A stretch of 64,000 nt of DNA, taken from Verrucomicrobiota bacterium. GTDB taxonomy: Bacteria > Verrucomicrobiota > Verrucomicrobiia > Verrucomicrobiales > Verrucomicrobiaceae. Made by a program: the position numbers and the translations under genes. The DNA lies in the NCBI GenBank assembly GCA_017301975.1, contig JAFLEI010000030.1, forward strand, positions 1 through 64,000. The letters run 5' to 3'. Every line of letters begins with the position of its first letter. The first letter of the stretch is position 1. This document shows, piece after piece, positions 1 to 7,794 of this stretch. A model generated the notes under the pieces. That model saw only the letters and a program-made list of their open reading frames with translations, did not search any database and was not told the origin of the DNA.

Positions 1-87
1 ATCATGCACAAGATCATCCGCGTCGCCTTTGGCGTGCTCAAACATGACACTCCCTTCGTGAAGAACTTCGCCAAAGTGGAGGCCTGA
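1..87 (+). CDS. Probable IS110-type transposase, C-terminal end only
   Basis: The window opens inside an open frame that ends with TGA at 85-87. The 28 visible residues include KIIRVAFGVLKHDTPF, which resembles the extreme C-terminus of IS110/IS1111-family (DEDD plus Transposase_20) transposases. The rest lies outside the window, so no catalytic residue can be checked and it is unknown whether the gene is intact. The family assignment rests on a short match from memory. It could instead be the end of an unrelated helical protein. Confidence 0.4.
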   Translation: MMHKIIRVAFGVLKHDTPFVKNFAKVEA

Positions 88-442
88 AAAAATCTACATC
101 TTCGCTCTTGCGCTGACCATATCTAATATCTCTGCTCCCTCCGGGAGCACCGCACAGACAGACGTATTTGCGTCGGCTGCTCCATGTTGCGAACCGGGCA
201 ATTGAAAACCCCACCCTTGAAAACTTGTTCACAGCCGCTACGATTATTCACAGGAAAAACGCCCTGAAAAATCCCACATCTTGTTTAAGATGTCTTAATG
301 ACCCCCAAGATAGCGTGGATTTTTGCGTTCGCTCTTGCGGGCATCCGGCGCGGAATGGTTCAGTCCTTCTCAGTACTCACCGCGAAGTCATTCGACCTTC
401 GGATTTCTTCACCCGCCTTTTCATCTCCGCCTATCCACCGTC
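88..442. other. Gene-poor gap between transposase end and smc
   Basis: No convincing gene lies here. It holds an imperfect direct repeat, CCTGAAAAAATCTACATCTT near 81-101 and a similar CCTGAAAAATCCCACATCTT near 263-282, the first copy beginning at the transposase stop. A perfect hairpin, ACATCTT (276-282) with AAGATGT (287-293) and a 4-nt loop, follows the second copy. These could mark the end of an insertion element, but no second end is visible. The smc promoter must lie here, but no clear -35/-10 pair stands out. Confidence 0.35.
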
Positions 443-3400
443 ATGTATCTCAAAAGCCTCACCCTTCACGGCTTCAAGTCCTTTGCGGACAAGACCCATT
501 TCGAGTTCCACAAAGGTGTCACCGGCATCGTGGGTCCGAACGGCTGCGGCAAGTCGAACGTGGTCGATGCCATCCGCTGGGTGCTGGGTGAAACGTCTGC
601 CAAAGCTCTGCGTGGCGATGAAATGGCGGACGTCATCTTCAACGGCACCGACAAGCGCAAGCCCGTGGGCCTCGCGGAAGTCACGCTGACGATGGCGGAC
701 TGCGAGGAGTCGCTCAAAGTTGATTTCAACGAAGTGGCACTGACACGCCGCGTGTTCCGTGACGGTCGCAGCGAGTACCGCCTCAACAACACCGTCTGCC
801 GTCTCAAGGACATCCACGATCTCATCGCCGGCACCGGTATCGGACGTGCGGCTTACTCCATCATGGCGCAGGGCCAGATCGACATGCTTCTGAGCTCCAA
901 GCCGGAAGACCGTCGTACCGTTTTCGAAGAAGCCGCCGGCATCACCAAGTTCAAATCGCAGAAGCGTGAAGCGCTGCGCAAGCTCGAATACACGGAAGCC
1001 AATCTGCTGCGCGTCGCCGACATCGTCGCGGAAGTGAAACGCCAGATGGGCACGCTGCAGCGTCAGGCCGCGAAGGCACGCCGCTACCAGACGCTGCTCG
1101 AAGATACCCGACTGCTGGACACCCACCTTGCGCATAAGCAATACACCGAATTCGCCGGTGAAAAAGCCGAGTCCGAAAACCAGGTGCGCATGATGGCGCA
1201 GCAGATCGAGCAGCTTCAGTCCAAGCTGCAAATCGCCGAGGCCGAAGCCGCGCAGACCCGCGAGGCCTACCATGCGCTGGAGTCCCAGATCAGCCAGGCA
1301 CGCCAGCAGGCGCAGGAGCTCCGCTCGCAGATGCAGAGCGCCGAAGGCCGCCTGGGCTTCAACCGTGAGCGCAGCGAGGAACTCGAAGGCCGCATCCGCC
1401 AGAACGAAGAGCAGATCGCCAACAACGAAGATCTGCTCGATCAGGCACGCCGTGATCTCGCGAATGCCGATGAGCAGCTGCTTGCCATCACCGACAACAT
1501 CCAGACGCGCCAGCTCGCCGTGAACGAGCACGCCGGCCAGCACCAGAACATCATCCCGGAGCGCAATCGCCTGGAAGCCGACCGCCGCGCCATCCGCGAA
1601 TCCATCCGCCAGTTTGAAGGCCAGATCGCCTCCAGCGAAGCCCGCGCACAGTCCCTGAGCAATCAGATCTCCGGCGACCGCCAGCGCCATGAATCCCTCG
1701 CGCATGACCGCCACACTGCGCAGCAGGCGCGTGAGACGAGCCAGATCGAATTCGACGAACTGCAGCGCAACATCCAGGAACTCGAAGAGACGCGCAACCA
1801 GCTCGACGAAAAGGCCAAGGACTGCGCCCGTGAGATGATCGAACGCCGCCGCCAGCGCGACGCGATGAACAACGAGCTCAATGACCTCCAGCGCAATCTG
1901 ACGCAGCGGAAGTCACGCCTCGAAATCATCGAGCAGCTTCTGCAGAAAGGCGAAGGCCTCTCTGCCGGCACGCAGAAGGTCATCAGCGGCCTGGACAACC
2001 CAGACGTGTATTCCGTCGGGGTGCGCGGCCTGCTGGCCTCCAGCATCGAAGTGGAGCCCGATTTCATCACCCCCATCGAAGCCGCGCTCAAGGATCATCT
2101 GCAGGCCGTTCTTCTCACCGAGAGCGAACTCGCCGCGCAGATCATCGACCGCCTCACGGACCACAAGATGGGCCGCGCCGCATTGGTGCCGCATGATTTC
2201 TGCAACCTGCGCCGCGCCTCGGATCGTGAACTCCTGCCCTCCGGCGCCCTCGCCTGGGCCACCGACAAAGTGCGCGTGAAGACTGGCGTGCAGAGCCTCA
2301 TCGATCACCTGCTGCACAACGTCGTCATTGTGGACGATCTGCACACCGCCCTGCGCATGAAGCGCGAGATGCCGCACCTCGCCATCGCCACGATGCGCGG
2401 TGAATTCATCACGCATGACGGCATCATCACCGGCGGTGCCTCGAAGGAAGAAGGCTCCTCCACGCTGCGCCGTGAGGCCGAAGTGCGCCAGCTCCGCACG
2501 GAAGTGGAAGCACTCGAATTCCAGTACATGGAGAAGGAAGACGCAGTGGCCAACGTTACCGCGCAGCTCGAAGAAATGCAGCGCGAGGAAGTCTCCCTGC
2601 GCGAGCAGTCCCAGCGCGCCCGCGAAGGCTTCTCCCAGTTCCAGGGCAAGATCAGCGTCGTGCAGCGCGCACTGCAGCAGGCCACCGCCAAGCTCGAAAG
2701 CGTGGAGTGGGACCAGAACCAGATTCAGGATCGCATCAGCGGCTCTGAAAGCCAGATCCAGCAGCTTCAGGAAGCCGTCGCCATCGCCCAGGAGCAGCTG
2801 GCCACCTCACGCGCCCTCGAAAACGAACTCGAGCTCGAAATGGAGTCCTTCCTCCGCCGCGAGCTTGAATCCAGCGAACGCCTCAACGAGCTGCGCACCG
2901 CGCTGGCGCTTGAGCAGAGCGCGCTGAATTCCATCGAGCGTCAGAAAGCCCCTCTGGGCGTGCGCTTGCAGGAGCTTCAGGCCGGCATCAACCGCTTCTC
3001 CGAAGAGATCAACACCTGGCGCATGCGCATCCAGCAGAGCGAGGCGGAAAACGCCCGCTTCCAGGAGCAGATCGAATCCCAGCGCGACACCATCGCCGCC
3101 ATCGAAGAGCACCTGCAGTCCAAGACCGAAGAACGCGCCGGATTGTTTGAGCAGGTCAGCCAGCTCGAAGCCCAGCTCACGCAGCTGCGCCAGAGCTTCA
3201 ACGGCCTCAACGAATCCCGCAACCGTGCCGAAGTCACCCTCACCCGCGTGGACCTTCGCCTCGAAAACCTGATCAACCAGGTGCAGGAGCGTTACAGCTT
3301 CCACATCGAAGCCTTTGAGCCTGACTACCACGTGCTGATGGTCACCATCGAAGAGCAGAAGAAGAACCGCAACCGTGGCAAGAAAGGCGCGGCCAATGCC

Positions 3401-4492
3401 GCAGGCTCCAGCGCCGCCGCTGACGGCGCCGAACCCAGCAACGAAGATCCGGAAGACGCCGAACCCGCCGCCGAGGAAGTGGAGGCTCCCGTCATCCGCG
3501 CCGTCTCCAATCGTGATGATGAAGCCGTGGACATCGACGAAGTCGTCATTCCTGGCGAGGAAGCACAGCCCGACTGGGCCTTCGTCATGGAAGTCGTTTA
3601 CGAATTGCGCCAGAAGCTCGAAGGCATCGGCCCCGTGAATCTTGATGCCATCCAGGAGTTCGAAGAACTCGAAGAGCGCCACAACTTCCTCGACACCCAG
3701 CACAACGACCTCGTCAAATCCAAGGACGAGCTGCTGCAGGTCATCGCCAAGATCAACGAGACCACGAAGACCATGTTTGTGGAAACGTTCACGGCAGTGC
3801 GCGGCTACTTTAACAACAACTTCCGCGAGCTCTTCGGCCCTGCCGCCAAAGCCGACCTCATGCTGGTGGATGAAAACGATCCCCTGGAAACCGGCATCGA
3901 AATCATCGCCAAGCCCCCGGGCAAAAAATTGCAGACCATCAGCCTCCTTTCCGGTGGCGAGCGCAGCATGACCGCCGTGGCCCTGCTCTTCTCCATCTAC
4001 CAGGTCAAGCCCAGCCCCTTCTGCGTGCTGGATGAGCTCGACGCCCCGCTGGATGAAACCAACATCGGCCGCTTCCTCAAGATGCTGGACGCCTTCATCG
4101 ACAACTCCCAGTTCATCATCGTCACCCACAACAAGCGCACCATGAGCCGCGCCGATGTGATCTACGGCGTGACCATGCAGGAGTTCGGCGTCAGCAAGCC
4201 CGTCGGCGTCCGCATGACCACGGAGGACACCCGCACGCTGGCCAAGTCCGCCCAGGAACTGGCGCTCGAAGCCCCGAACCAGCCCAAGCGCCGGAAGAAG
4301 TCTGACGAGGCCGACGCCGACGCCGACGCCGATGCCGCTGAAGGTGAAGACGCCGACGAAGCCGAGGCCGAAGCCTCTGCCGAAGACGAGCAGCCCGACA
4401 CCATTCCCGTCCACGAAGACCTCGACGAAGAGCAGGCCCGCCTGACCGCCATTGAGGAGCTGGAGGAGCAGACGCCGGCGGCGCTGGTGTAA
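443..4492 (+). CDS. smc: Chromosome segregation ATPase SMC
   Basis: SMC dimers hold and compact newly replicated DNA together with ScpA/ScpB, which are not in this window. The start is placed at ATG 443 because MYLKSLTLHGFKSF is the canonical SMC N-terminus; the same frame runs further upstream without resembling SMC. Visible parts are Walker A GPNGCGKS (residues 31-38), a long coiled coil, a hinge around residues 520-665, a second coiled coil, the ABC signature LSGGE (about 1169), and Walker B CVLDELDAPLDE (about 1194). The protein is 1349 aa, whereas bacterial SMC is usually near 1180 aa. The excess is an Ala/Glu/Pro-rich insertion at about 977-1042, just before the conserved GPVNLDA motif, and an Asp/Ala/Glu repeat tail from about 1283. 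Both are low-complexity and acidic. The ATPase core looks complete. Confidence 0.95.
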   Translation: MYLKSLTLHGFKSFADKTHFEFHKGVTGIVGPNGCGKSNVVDAIRWVLGETSAKALRGDEMADVIFNGTDKRKPVGLAEVTLTMADCEESLKVDFNEVALTRRVFRDGRSEYRLNNTVCRLKDIHDLIAGTGIGRAAYSIMAQGQIDMLLSSKPEDRRTVFEEAAGITKFKSQKREALRKLEYTEANLLRVADIVAEVKRQMGTLQRQAAKARRYQTLLEDTRLLDTHLAHKQYTEFAGEKAESENQVRMMAQQIEQLQSKLQIAEAEAAQTREAYHALESQISQARQQAQELRSQMQSAEGRLGFNRERSEELEGRIRQNEEQIANNEDLLDQARRDLANADEQLLAITDNIQTRQLAVNEHAGQHQNIIPERNRLEADRRAIRESIRQFEGQIASSEARAQSLSNQISGDRQRHESLAHDRHTAQQARETSQIEFDELQRNIQELEETRNQLDEKAKDCAREMIERRRQRDAMNNELNDLQRNLTQRKSRLEIIEQLLQKGEGLSAGTQKVISGLDNPDVYSVGVRGLLASSIEVEPDFITPIEAALKDHLQAVLLTESELAAQIIDRLTDHKMGRAALVPHDFCNLRRASDRELLPSGALAWATDKVRVKTGVQSLIDHLLHNVVIVDDLHTALRMKREMPHLAIATMRGEFITHDGIITGGASKEEGSSTLRREAEVRQLRTEVEALEFQYMEKEDAVANVTAQLEEMQREEVSLREQSQRAREGFSQFQGKISVVQRALQQATAKLESVEWDQNQIQDRISGSESQIQQLQEAVAIAQEQLATSRALENELELEMESFLRRELESSERLNELRTALALEQSALNSIERQKAPLGVRLQELQAGINRFSEEINTWRMRIQQSEAENARFQEQIESQRDTIAAIEEHLQSKTEERAGLFEQVSQLEAQLTQLRQSFNGLNESRNRAEVTLTRVDLRLENLINQVQERYSFHIEAFEPDYHVLMVTIEEQKKNRNRGKKGAANAAGSSAAADGAEPSNEDPEDAEPAAEEVEAPVIRAVSNRDDEAVDIDEVVIPGEEAQPDWAFVMEVVYELRQKLEGIGPVNLDAIQEFEELEERHNFLDTQHNDLVKSKDELLQVIAKINETTKTMFVETFTAVRGYFNNNFRELFGPAAKADLMLVDENDPLETGIEIIAKPPGKKLQTISLLSGGERSMTAVALLFSIYQVKPSPFCVLDELDAPLDETNIGRFLKMLDAFIDNSQFIIVTHNKRTMSRADVIYGVTMQEFGVSKPVGVRMTTEDTRTLAKSAQELALEAPNQPKRRKKSDEADADADADAAEGEDADEAEAEASAEDEQPDTIPVHEDLDEEQARLTAIEELEEQTPAALV

Positions 4493-4630
4493 CCCTCTCC
4501 TCAAGAAGCCGGGAAACGAGTGAGCCATCGGAGCGTTCCGTCGAAGCGGGATCGTCCTCGTCCTCCTACTCGAACTCGTCCTCGATTCTTCAGCTCCGCA
4601 ACAGCAGCAGAGAGTCCCATTCGGATATAA

Positions 4631-4821
4631 AACGCCATGCAGCCGCAGGTGTCGTAGGACGGTCGTGGCGAAGCCCGCCCGTCCATCAGCGCTTTGCAAA
4701 CACCACCGGGCACGCACGTCCTCGCAGTCGGGCGGTTTGGCGAAGGGAATGACAGAGCAAAAAACAGCCTTCGACGCCAAACACGACCGACCTACGGCCG
4801 GAGCGCCGCGTTGTTCGCCTG
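4631..4821. repeat. Inverted-repeat-bounded element, copy 1 of a direct duplication
   Basis: A 191-bp segment is repeated with a 197-bp period at 4828-5018 and is nearly identical. Within it, CGTAGGACGGTCGTG (4653-4667) and CACGACCGACCTACG (4782-4796) form 15-bp terminal inverted repeats with one mismatch, bounding a 144-bp core. That architecture fits a MITE or a REPIN-like pair of REP sequences. No transposase is encoded inside. The preceding 4493-4630 stretch is a spacer with TCCTCGTCCTCCTACTCG-like low-complexity sequence and no gene. Confidence 0.8.
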
Positions 4822-4827
4822 GGTAAA

Positions 4828-5018
4828 AACGCCATGCCGCCGCAGGTGTCGTAGGATGGTCGTGGCGAAGCCCGCCCGTCCATCAGCGCTTTGCAAACAC
4901 CACCGGGCACGCACGTCCTCGCAGTCGGGCGGTTTGGCGAAGGGAATGACAGAGCAAAAAACAGCCTTCGACGCCAAACACGACCGACCTACGGCCGGAG
5001 CGCCGCGTTGTTCGCCTG
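4828..5018. repeat. Inverted-repeat-bounded element, copy 2, overlapping a gene 3' end
   Basis: This is the second copy of the unit at 4631-4821. Its inverted ends are CGTAGGATGGTCGTG (4850-4864) and CACGACCGACCTACG (4979-4993). It supplies the last 45 or so codons of the minus-strand membrane-protein gene, so it appears to have landed in or next to that gene's 3' end. The left arm differs from copy 1 at one base. Confidence 0.8.
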
Positions 5019-5386
5019 CGTGTGAGCCCGTCTGCTGCAGCGGAAAGATACGCTTCCCGTTCTTCCGGGTAATGATGCAGGATGTTCTCATACTGCTGCA
5101 CTGCCGCATCCACATTGCGCTCCTGGCTGTATTTGCGCGCCAGCGCGTATGACAGCAGCGGCTTTTCAAACTCCTCCGAGGGGTAGAACAACGCTGCAAA
5201 CGGCTTCGAGAACCATCCGGCTATTGCTGGAGCCACAGTTAACGCCGCAAAAATCACCAGACATATCACACCAGGAATGAGTAAAAACAGGGCCAGAATT
5301 CCGCCAAACAGCGCCGCGACCATCAGCCACAATCCCAGCAGGAGGAGAACTCCAGCCATGATCCAGCAAACACTCTTCCAAAGCAT
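4883..5386 (-). CDS. Small membrane protein with C-terminus replaced by a repeat element
   Basis: The N-terminal half has two hydrophobic segments (about residues 4-26 and 29-55 of the ATG-5386 form). A soluble stretch follows with a tetratricopeptide-like helical pattern (LSYALARKYSQERNVDAAVQQYENILHHYPEE). From about residue 123 to the stop, the sequence is the translation of the repeat at 4828-5018: Arg- and Cys-rich and unlike the preceding part. The original C-terminus was therefore probably lost and the frame extended by chance. An upstream in-frame TTG at 5419 is possible, but ATG at 5386 is the simpler start. Function is unknown; a membrane-anchored TPR-like protein is the best description. 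Confidence 0.6.
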   Translation of the reverse strand: MLWKSVCWIMAGVLLLLGLWLMVAALFGGILALFLLIPGVICLVIFAALTVAPAIAGWFSKPFAALFYPSEEFEKPLLSYALARKYSQERNVDAAVQQYENILHHYPEEREAYLSAAADGLTRRRTTRRSGRRSVVFGVEGCFLLCHSLRQTARLRGRACPVVFAKR

Positions 5387-5471
5387 GCGAACGAATAACC
5401 CGCACGCTTCATAGGTCAAGAATAGCTCGCCAAGCTCCAGCGGCTCATTCTCCTACCATTCACACCGTCCT

Positions 5472-6146
5472 CTACTTCACCGCCTCATACAGCGACGCAA
5501 TCCCCAGCGTGAGCTGGCGTGAACTCGCACTGGCGAAACCATTCTCGCAGATCAAAGCCTCCATCTCACGGCCGGAGGGAAAGCGTTCGATGGAACCGCA
5601 GAGGTACACATAGGCTTCGCGTTTGCCGGTGATCCAGCCGGCGACACGGGTCATGATCTCCTTGAGATAGAACAGGTACAACTGCCGGATGCCGGGAATG
5701 CGCGGGATGGAAAAATCGAGCACAAACAAGCGACCGCCGGGCCGCAGCACACGGTTCATTTCCTTCAGCGCAGCAGGCCAGGAGGCCATGTTGCGCAGAC
5801 CAAAGGCCACGGTGAGCACATCGAAGACGCCATCCTGAAAAGGCAGCGCCAGCCCGTCTGCGGCCACGAGGCTGCTAAACTGGCGCTTCTGCGCCTCACG
5901 CATCATGGGCACCGAGAAATCAGCCCCCAGCACTTTCGCCTGCGGGCAGGCGGCCTGGATGGCCTGGGCGAGATCTCCGCTGCCGGTGGCGAGATCGAGG
6001 ACGCGCTGCGGTTTCAGTTCCGCGATGCGTCTGGCCGTGGTGCGGCGCCAGAGGCAGTCGATGCCGAGACTGAGGACGTGGTTCGCCAGCACATAACGCG
6101 ATGCGATTCCCGCAAATGCCTGCCTCACGAATCCTGCGTCTTGCAT
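5472..6146 (-). CDS. ubiE: Demethylmenaquinone methyltransferase (UbiE/MenG family)
   Basis: This SAM-dependent C-methyltransferase catalyses the last step of menaquinone synthesis and, in organisms with ubiquinone, a parallel step there. The 224-aa length is normal. SAM-binding motif I is VLDLATGSGDLA (residues 49-60), and the family-typical FGLRNM and EMNRVLRPGGRLFVLDFS segments follow. The menaquinone role is inferred, since Verrucomicrobiota generally use menaquinone; the quinone cannot be read from the sequence. The gene stands alone, just downstream of tRNA-Leu on the same strand. Confidence 0.9.
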   Translation of the reverse strand: MQDAGFVRQAFAGIASRYVLANHVLSLGIDCLWRRTTARRIAELKPQRVLDLATGSGDLAQAIQAACPQAKVLGADFSVPMMREAQKRQFSSLVAADGLALPFQDGVFDVLTVAFGLRNMASWPAALKEMNRVLRPGGRLFVLDFSIPRIPGIRQLYLFYLKEIMTRVAGWITGKREAYVYLCGSIERFPSGREMEALICENGFASASSRQLTLGIASLYEAVK

Positions 6147-6195
6147 GTGACTTTCTGTTTAACCGGTTACCCGAGGCGGCACTGTTGCCGCTGGA

Positions 6196-6280
6196 TGGTG
6201 CTCACGACTGGACTCGAACCAGCACAATGTTACTTACTAGAACCTGAATCTAGCGCGTCTACCAATTCCGCCACGTGAGC
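6196..6280 (-). tRNA. tRNA-Leu, anticodon CAG
   Basis: Read on the minus strand, the gene starts GCTCACG and ends CGTGAGC plus A and an encoded CCA, giving a perfect 7-bp acceptor stem. The D-arm has GGCGGAATTGGTAGACGC, as in leucine tRNAs. The anticodon stem CTAGA/TCTAG encloses the loop TTCAGGT, so the anticodon is CAG and reads CUG codons. A variable arm around TAAGTAACATTG and the T-loop GGTTCGAGTCC are present. The 85-nt length with a long variable arm fits a class II tRNA. Confidence 0.95.
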
Positions 6281-6389
6281 AAAGGAGTCGGGTTAACCGG
6301 GTCGAGAGTTTTGACCAAGCCGAAGAATACTCAAGCGAGAAAATGACTTTCTTCTGGCGACATGGCGGGCTTCGGGTAAGTCGCGTGGC

Positions 6390-7274
6390 ATGTCCTTTCG
6401 TCTTGAGATGCTGCAAGTCGCACGCCTGGCCCCCAAACTCCTCGGTGAGTCAGCGGAGCTGGTGGAGTCTTTCCTGCGTTCACGCCTGTCCCCTGAGGGC
6501 GGATTCCTGGATCGCAACGACAAGCCGGATCTCTATTACACCGTGTTTGGCCTGGAAGGCCTGCAGGCGCTGTCCGTGGATGCCGCCACGATTCCCGATG
6601 TGCGGCCATGGCTCGCGCCGTTTGGCGATGGGGAGCGGCAGGACTTTGTACATCTGTGCTGCCTGGCGCGCTGCTGGGCGAATGCCGGCATGCAGGATTT
6701 TCCGATGGCCTCGCGTGAGGCGCTGGCGGCACGCATTGAGGCCTTTCGCTGTCCGGACGGCGGCTACCATCAGGCCCCGAAGCGCGCCAAGGGCAGCGCC
6801 TACGGCTGCCTGCTCGCCTGGGGCGCCTATCAGGACCTCGGTGGCATCCCCCCCGAGCCCTGGCGGCTGGTGGAATGCATGGGCGGACTGCGCACGCCGG
6901 ATGGCGCATGGTCGAACGAACCCGGCATCCCCGTGGGCTCCACGACCGCTACGGCAGCCATGGTGGCCCTGCACCGCCACATGGACATGCCCCCGCCCGC
7001 TGAGGCGGTGGACTGGCTGATGCGCCAGTGCCTGCCCGCAGGCGGCTTCCTGGCCCTCCCCGCCGCTCCCCTGCCCGACCTGCTCTCCACCGCCGTGGCC
7101 CTGCATGCGCTGGATGCCGTGCAGGCGGATTACTCCCGGCTCAAGGAACCCTGCCTCGACTTTGTCGATTCACTCTGGAATGCCACCGGCGGCTTCCACG
7201 GCAACTGGACCGACGACATGCTGGACTGCGAGTACACCTACTACGGCATGCTGGCGCTGGGGCATCTGGCTTAG
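6390..7274 (+). CDS. Prenyltransferase/squalene-oxidase-repeat protein (alpha-alpha toroid)
   Basis: The 294-aa protein consists of repeated GGF/GGY-type motifs: PEGGFLDRN, CPDGGYHQAP, PDGAWSNEP, AGGFLALP and TGGFHGNW. They are separated by helical segments of about 45-50 residues. This is the signature of the toroid fold shared by squalene cyclases and the beta subunits of eukaryotic protein prenyltransferases. The spacing and the end (TDDMLDCEYTYYGMLALGHL) recall geranylgeranyltransferase beta subunits, and the D, C and H/Y-rich end could hold a metal site. No signal peptide is seen, so it is probably cytoplasmic. The gene lies next to tRNA-Leu on the opposite strand. The substrate is unknown; the fold is likely, the activity is not established. 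Confidence 0.75.
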   Translation: MSFRLEMLQVARLAPKLLGESAELVESFLRSRLSPEGGFLDRNDKPDLYYTVFGLEGLQALSVDAATIPDVRPWLAPFGDGERQDFVHLCCLARCWANAGMQDFPMASREALAARIEAFRCPDGGYHQAPKRAKGSAYGCLLAWGAYQDLGGIPPEPWRLVECMGGLRTPDGAWSNEPGIPVGSTTATAAMVALHRHMDMPPPAEAVDWLMRQCLPAGGFLALPAAPLPDLLSTAVALHALDAVQADYSRLKEPCLDFVDSLWNATGGFHGNWTDDMLDCEYTYYGMLALGHLA

Positions 7275-7351
7275 GACATTGCGATAGCTTGGGAAAAAGG
7301 AATCATCTGGAGACCTGTTTCGAGATGATGGGAGAGGCGGAGGGTGAAACG

Positions 7352-7722
7352 TAGTGCTGGGCGAGGCGGAGTTTTGAGGGATCAGGATGATCCCTCTCCT
7401 GGAGGAAGCGCTGGGCGGTTTGGAAGGAGTGGGACCATCTTGGTCCCGGCTTGGGAAGAGTGCTGGATGAACGCGGAGCGTTGAGGGATCAGGATGATCC
7501 CTCTCCTGGAGGAAGCGCTGGGCGGTTTGGAAGGAGCGGGACCATCTTGGTCCCGGCTTGGGAAGAGTGCTGGATGAACGCGGAGCGTTGAGGGATCAGG
7601 ATGATCCCTCTCCTGGAGGGAGCGCTGGGCGGTTTGGAAGGAGCGGGACCATCTTGGTCCCGGCTTGGGAAGAGTGCTGGATGAACGCGGAGCGTTGAGG
7701 GATCAGGATGATCCCTCTCCTG
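7352..7722. repeat. 107-bp tandem repeat array, about 3.5 copies, two hairpins per unit
   Basis: Units start at 7376, 7483, 7590 and 7697, an exact 107-bp period. The last is truncated near 7722, and a degenerate unit end precedes the first from about 7352. Each unit holds two perfect stem-loops: arms GAGGGATC/GATCCCTC with a 5-nt loop, and CGGGACC/GGTCCCG with a 5-nt loop. The two stems are variants of one hairpin that differ by a compensated T-A to C-G pair. No start codon, spacer variation or cas gene is present, so this is not CRISPR. It resembles clustered REP/BIME sequences. Confidence 0.9.
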
Positions 7723-7740
7723 CACTTGGCGACACAGGCA

Positions 7741-7769
7741 CAAAAAACCCGGACATCGCTGTCCGGGTT
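7741..7769 (-). terminator. Rho-independent terminator of the DUF1501 gene
   Basis: The arms AACCCGGACA (7746-7755) and TGTCCGGGTT (7760-7769) form a 10-bp GC-rich stem with a 4-nt loop. On the minus strand a run of T residues (A-run 7742-7747 on the plus strand) follows directly. It lies 26 bp beyond the stop codon of the minus-strand gene at 7795. Confidence 0.9.
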
Positions 7770-7794
7770 CTCTGAATCAGTTGGCGACCTCGAA

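Noticed and set aside
276..293. The ACATCTT/AAGATGT hairpin as a terminator
   Set aside because: It has a weak 7-bp AT-rich stem with no following T-run, and the transposase stop is far upstream.
2807..4780. A 657-codon minus-strand open frame
   Set aside because: It is antisense to smc and has a composition shaped by SMC's coiled-coil codons; no domain is visible.
7376..7722. The regular array as a CRISPR
   Set aside because: The repeat unit is continuous with no variable spacers and no cas genes are nearby; the period is 107 bp with internal hairpins.
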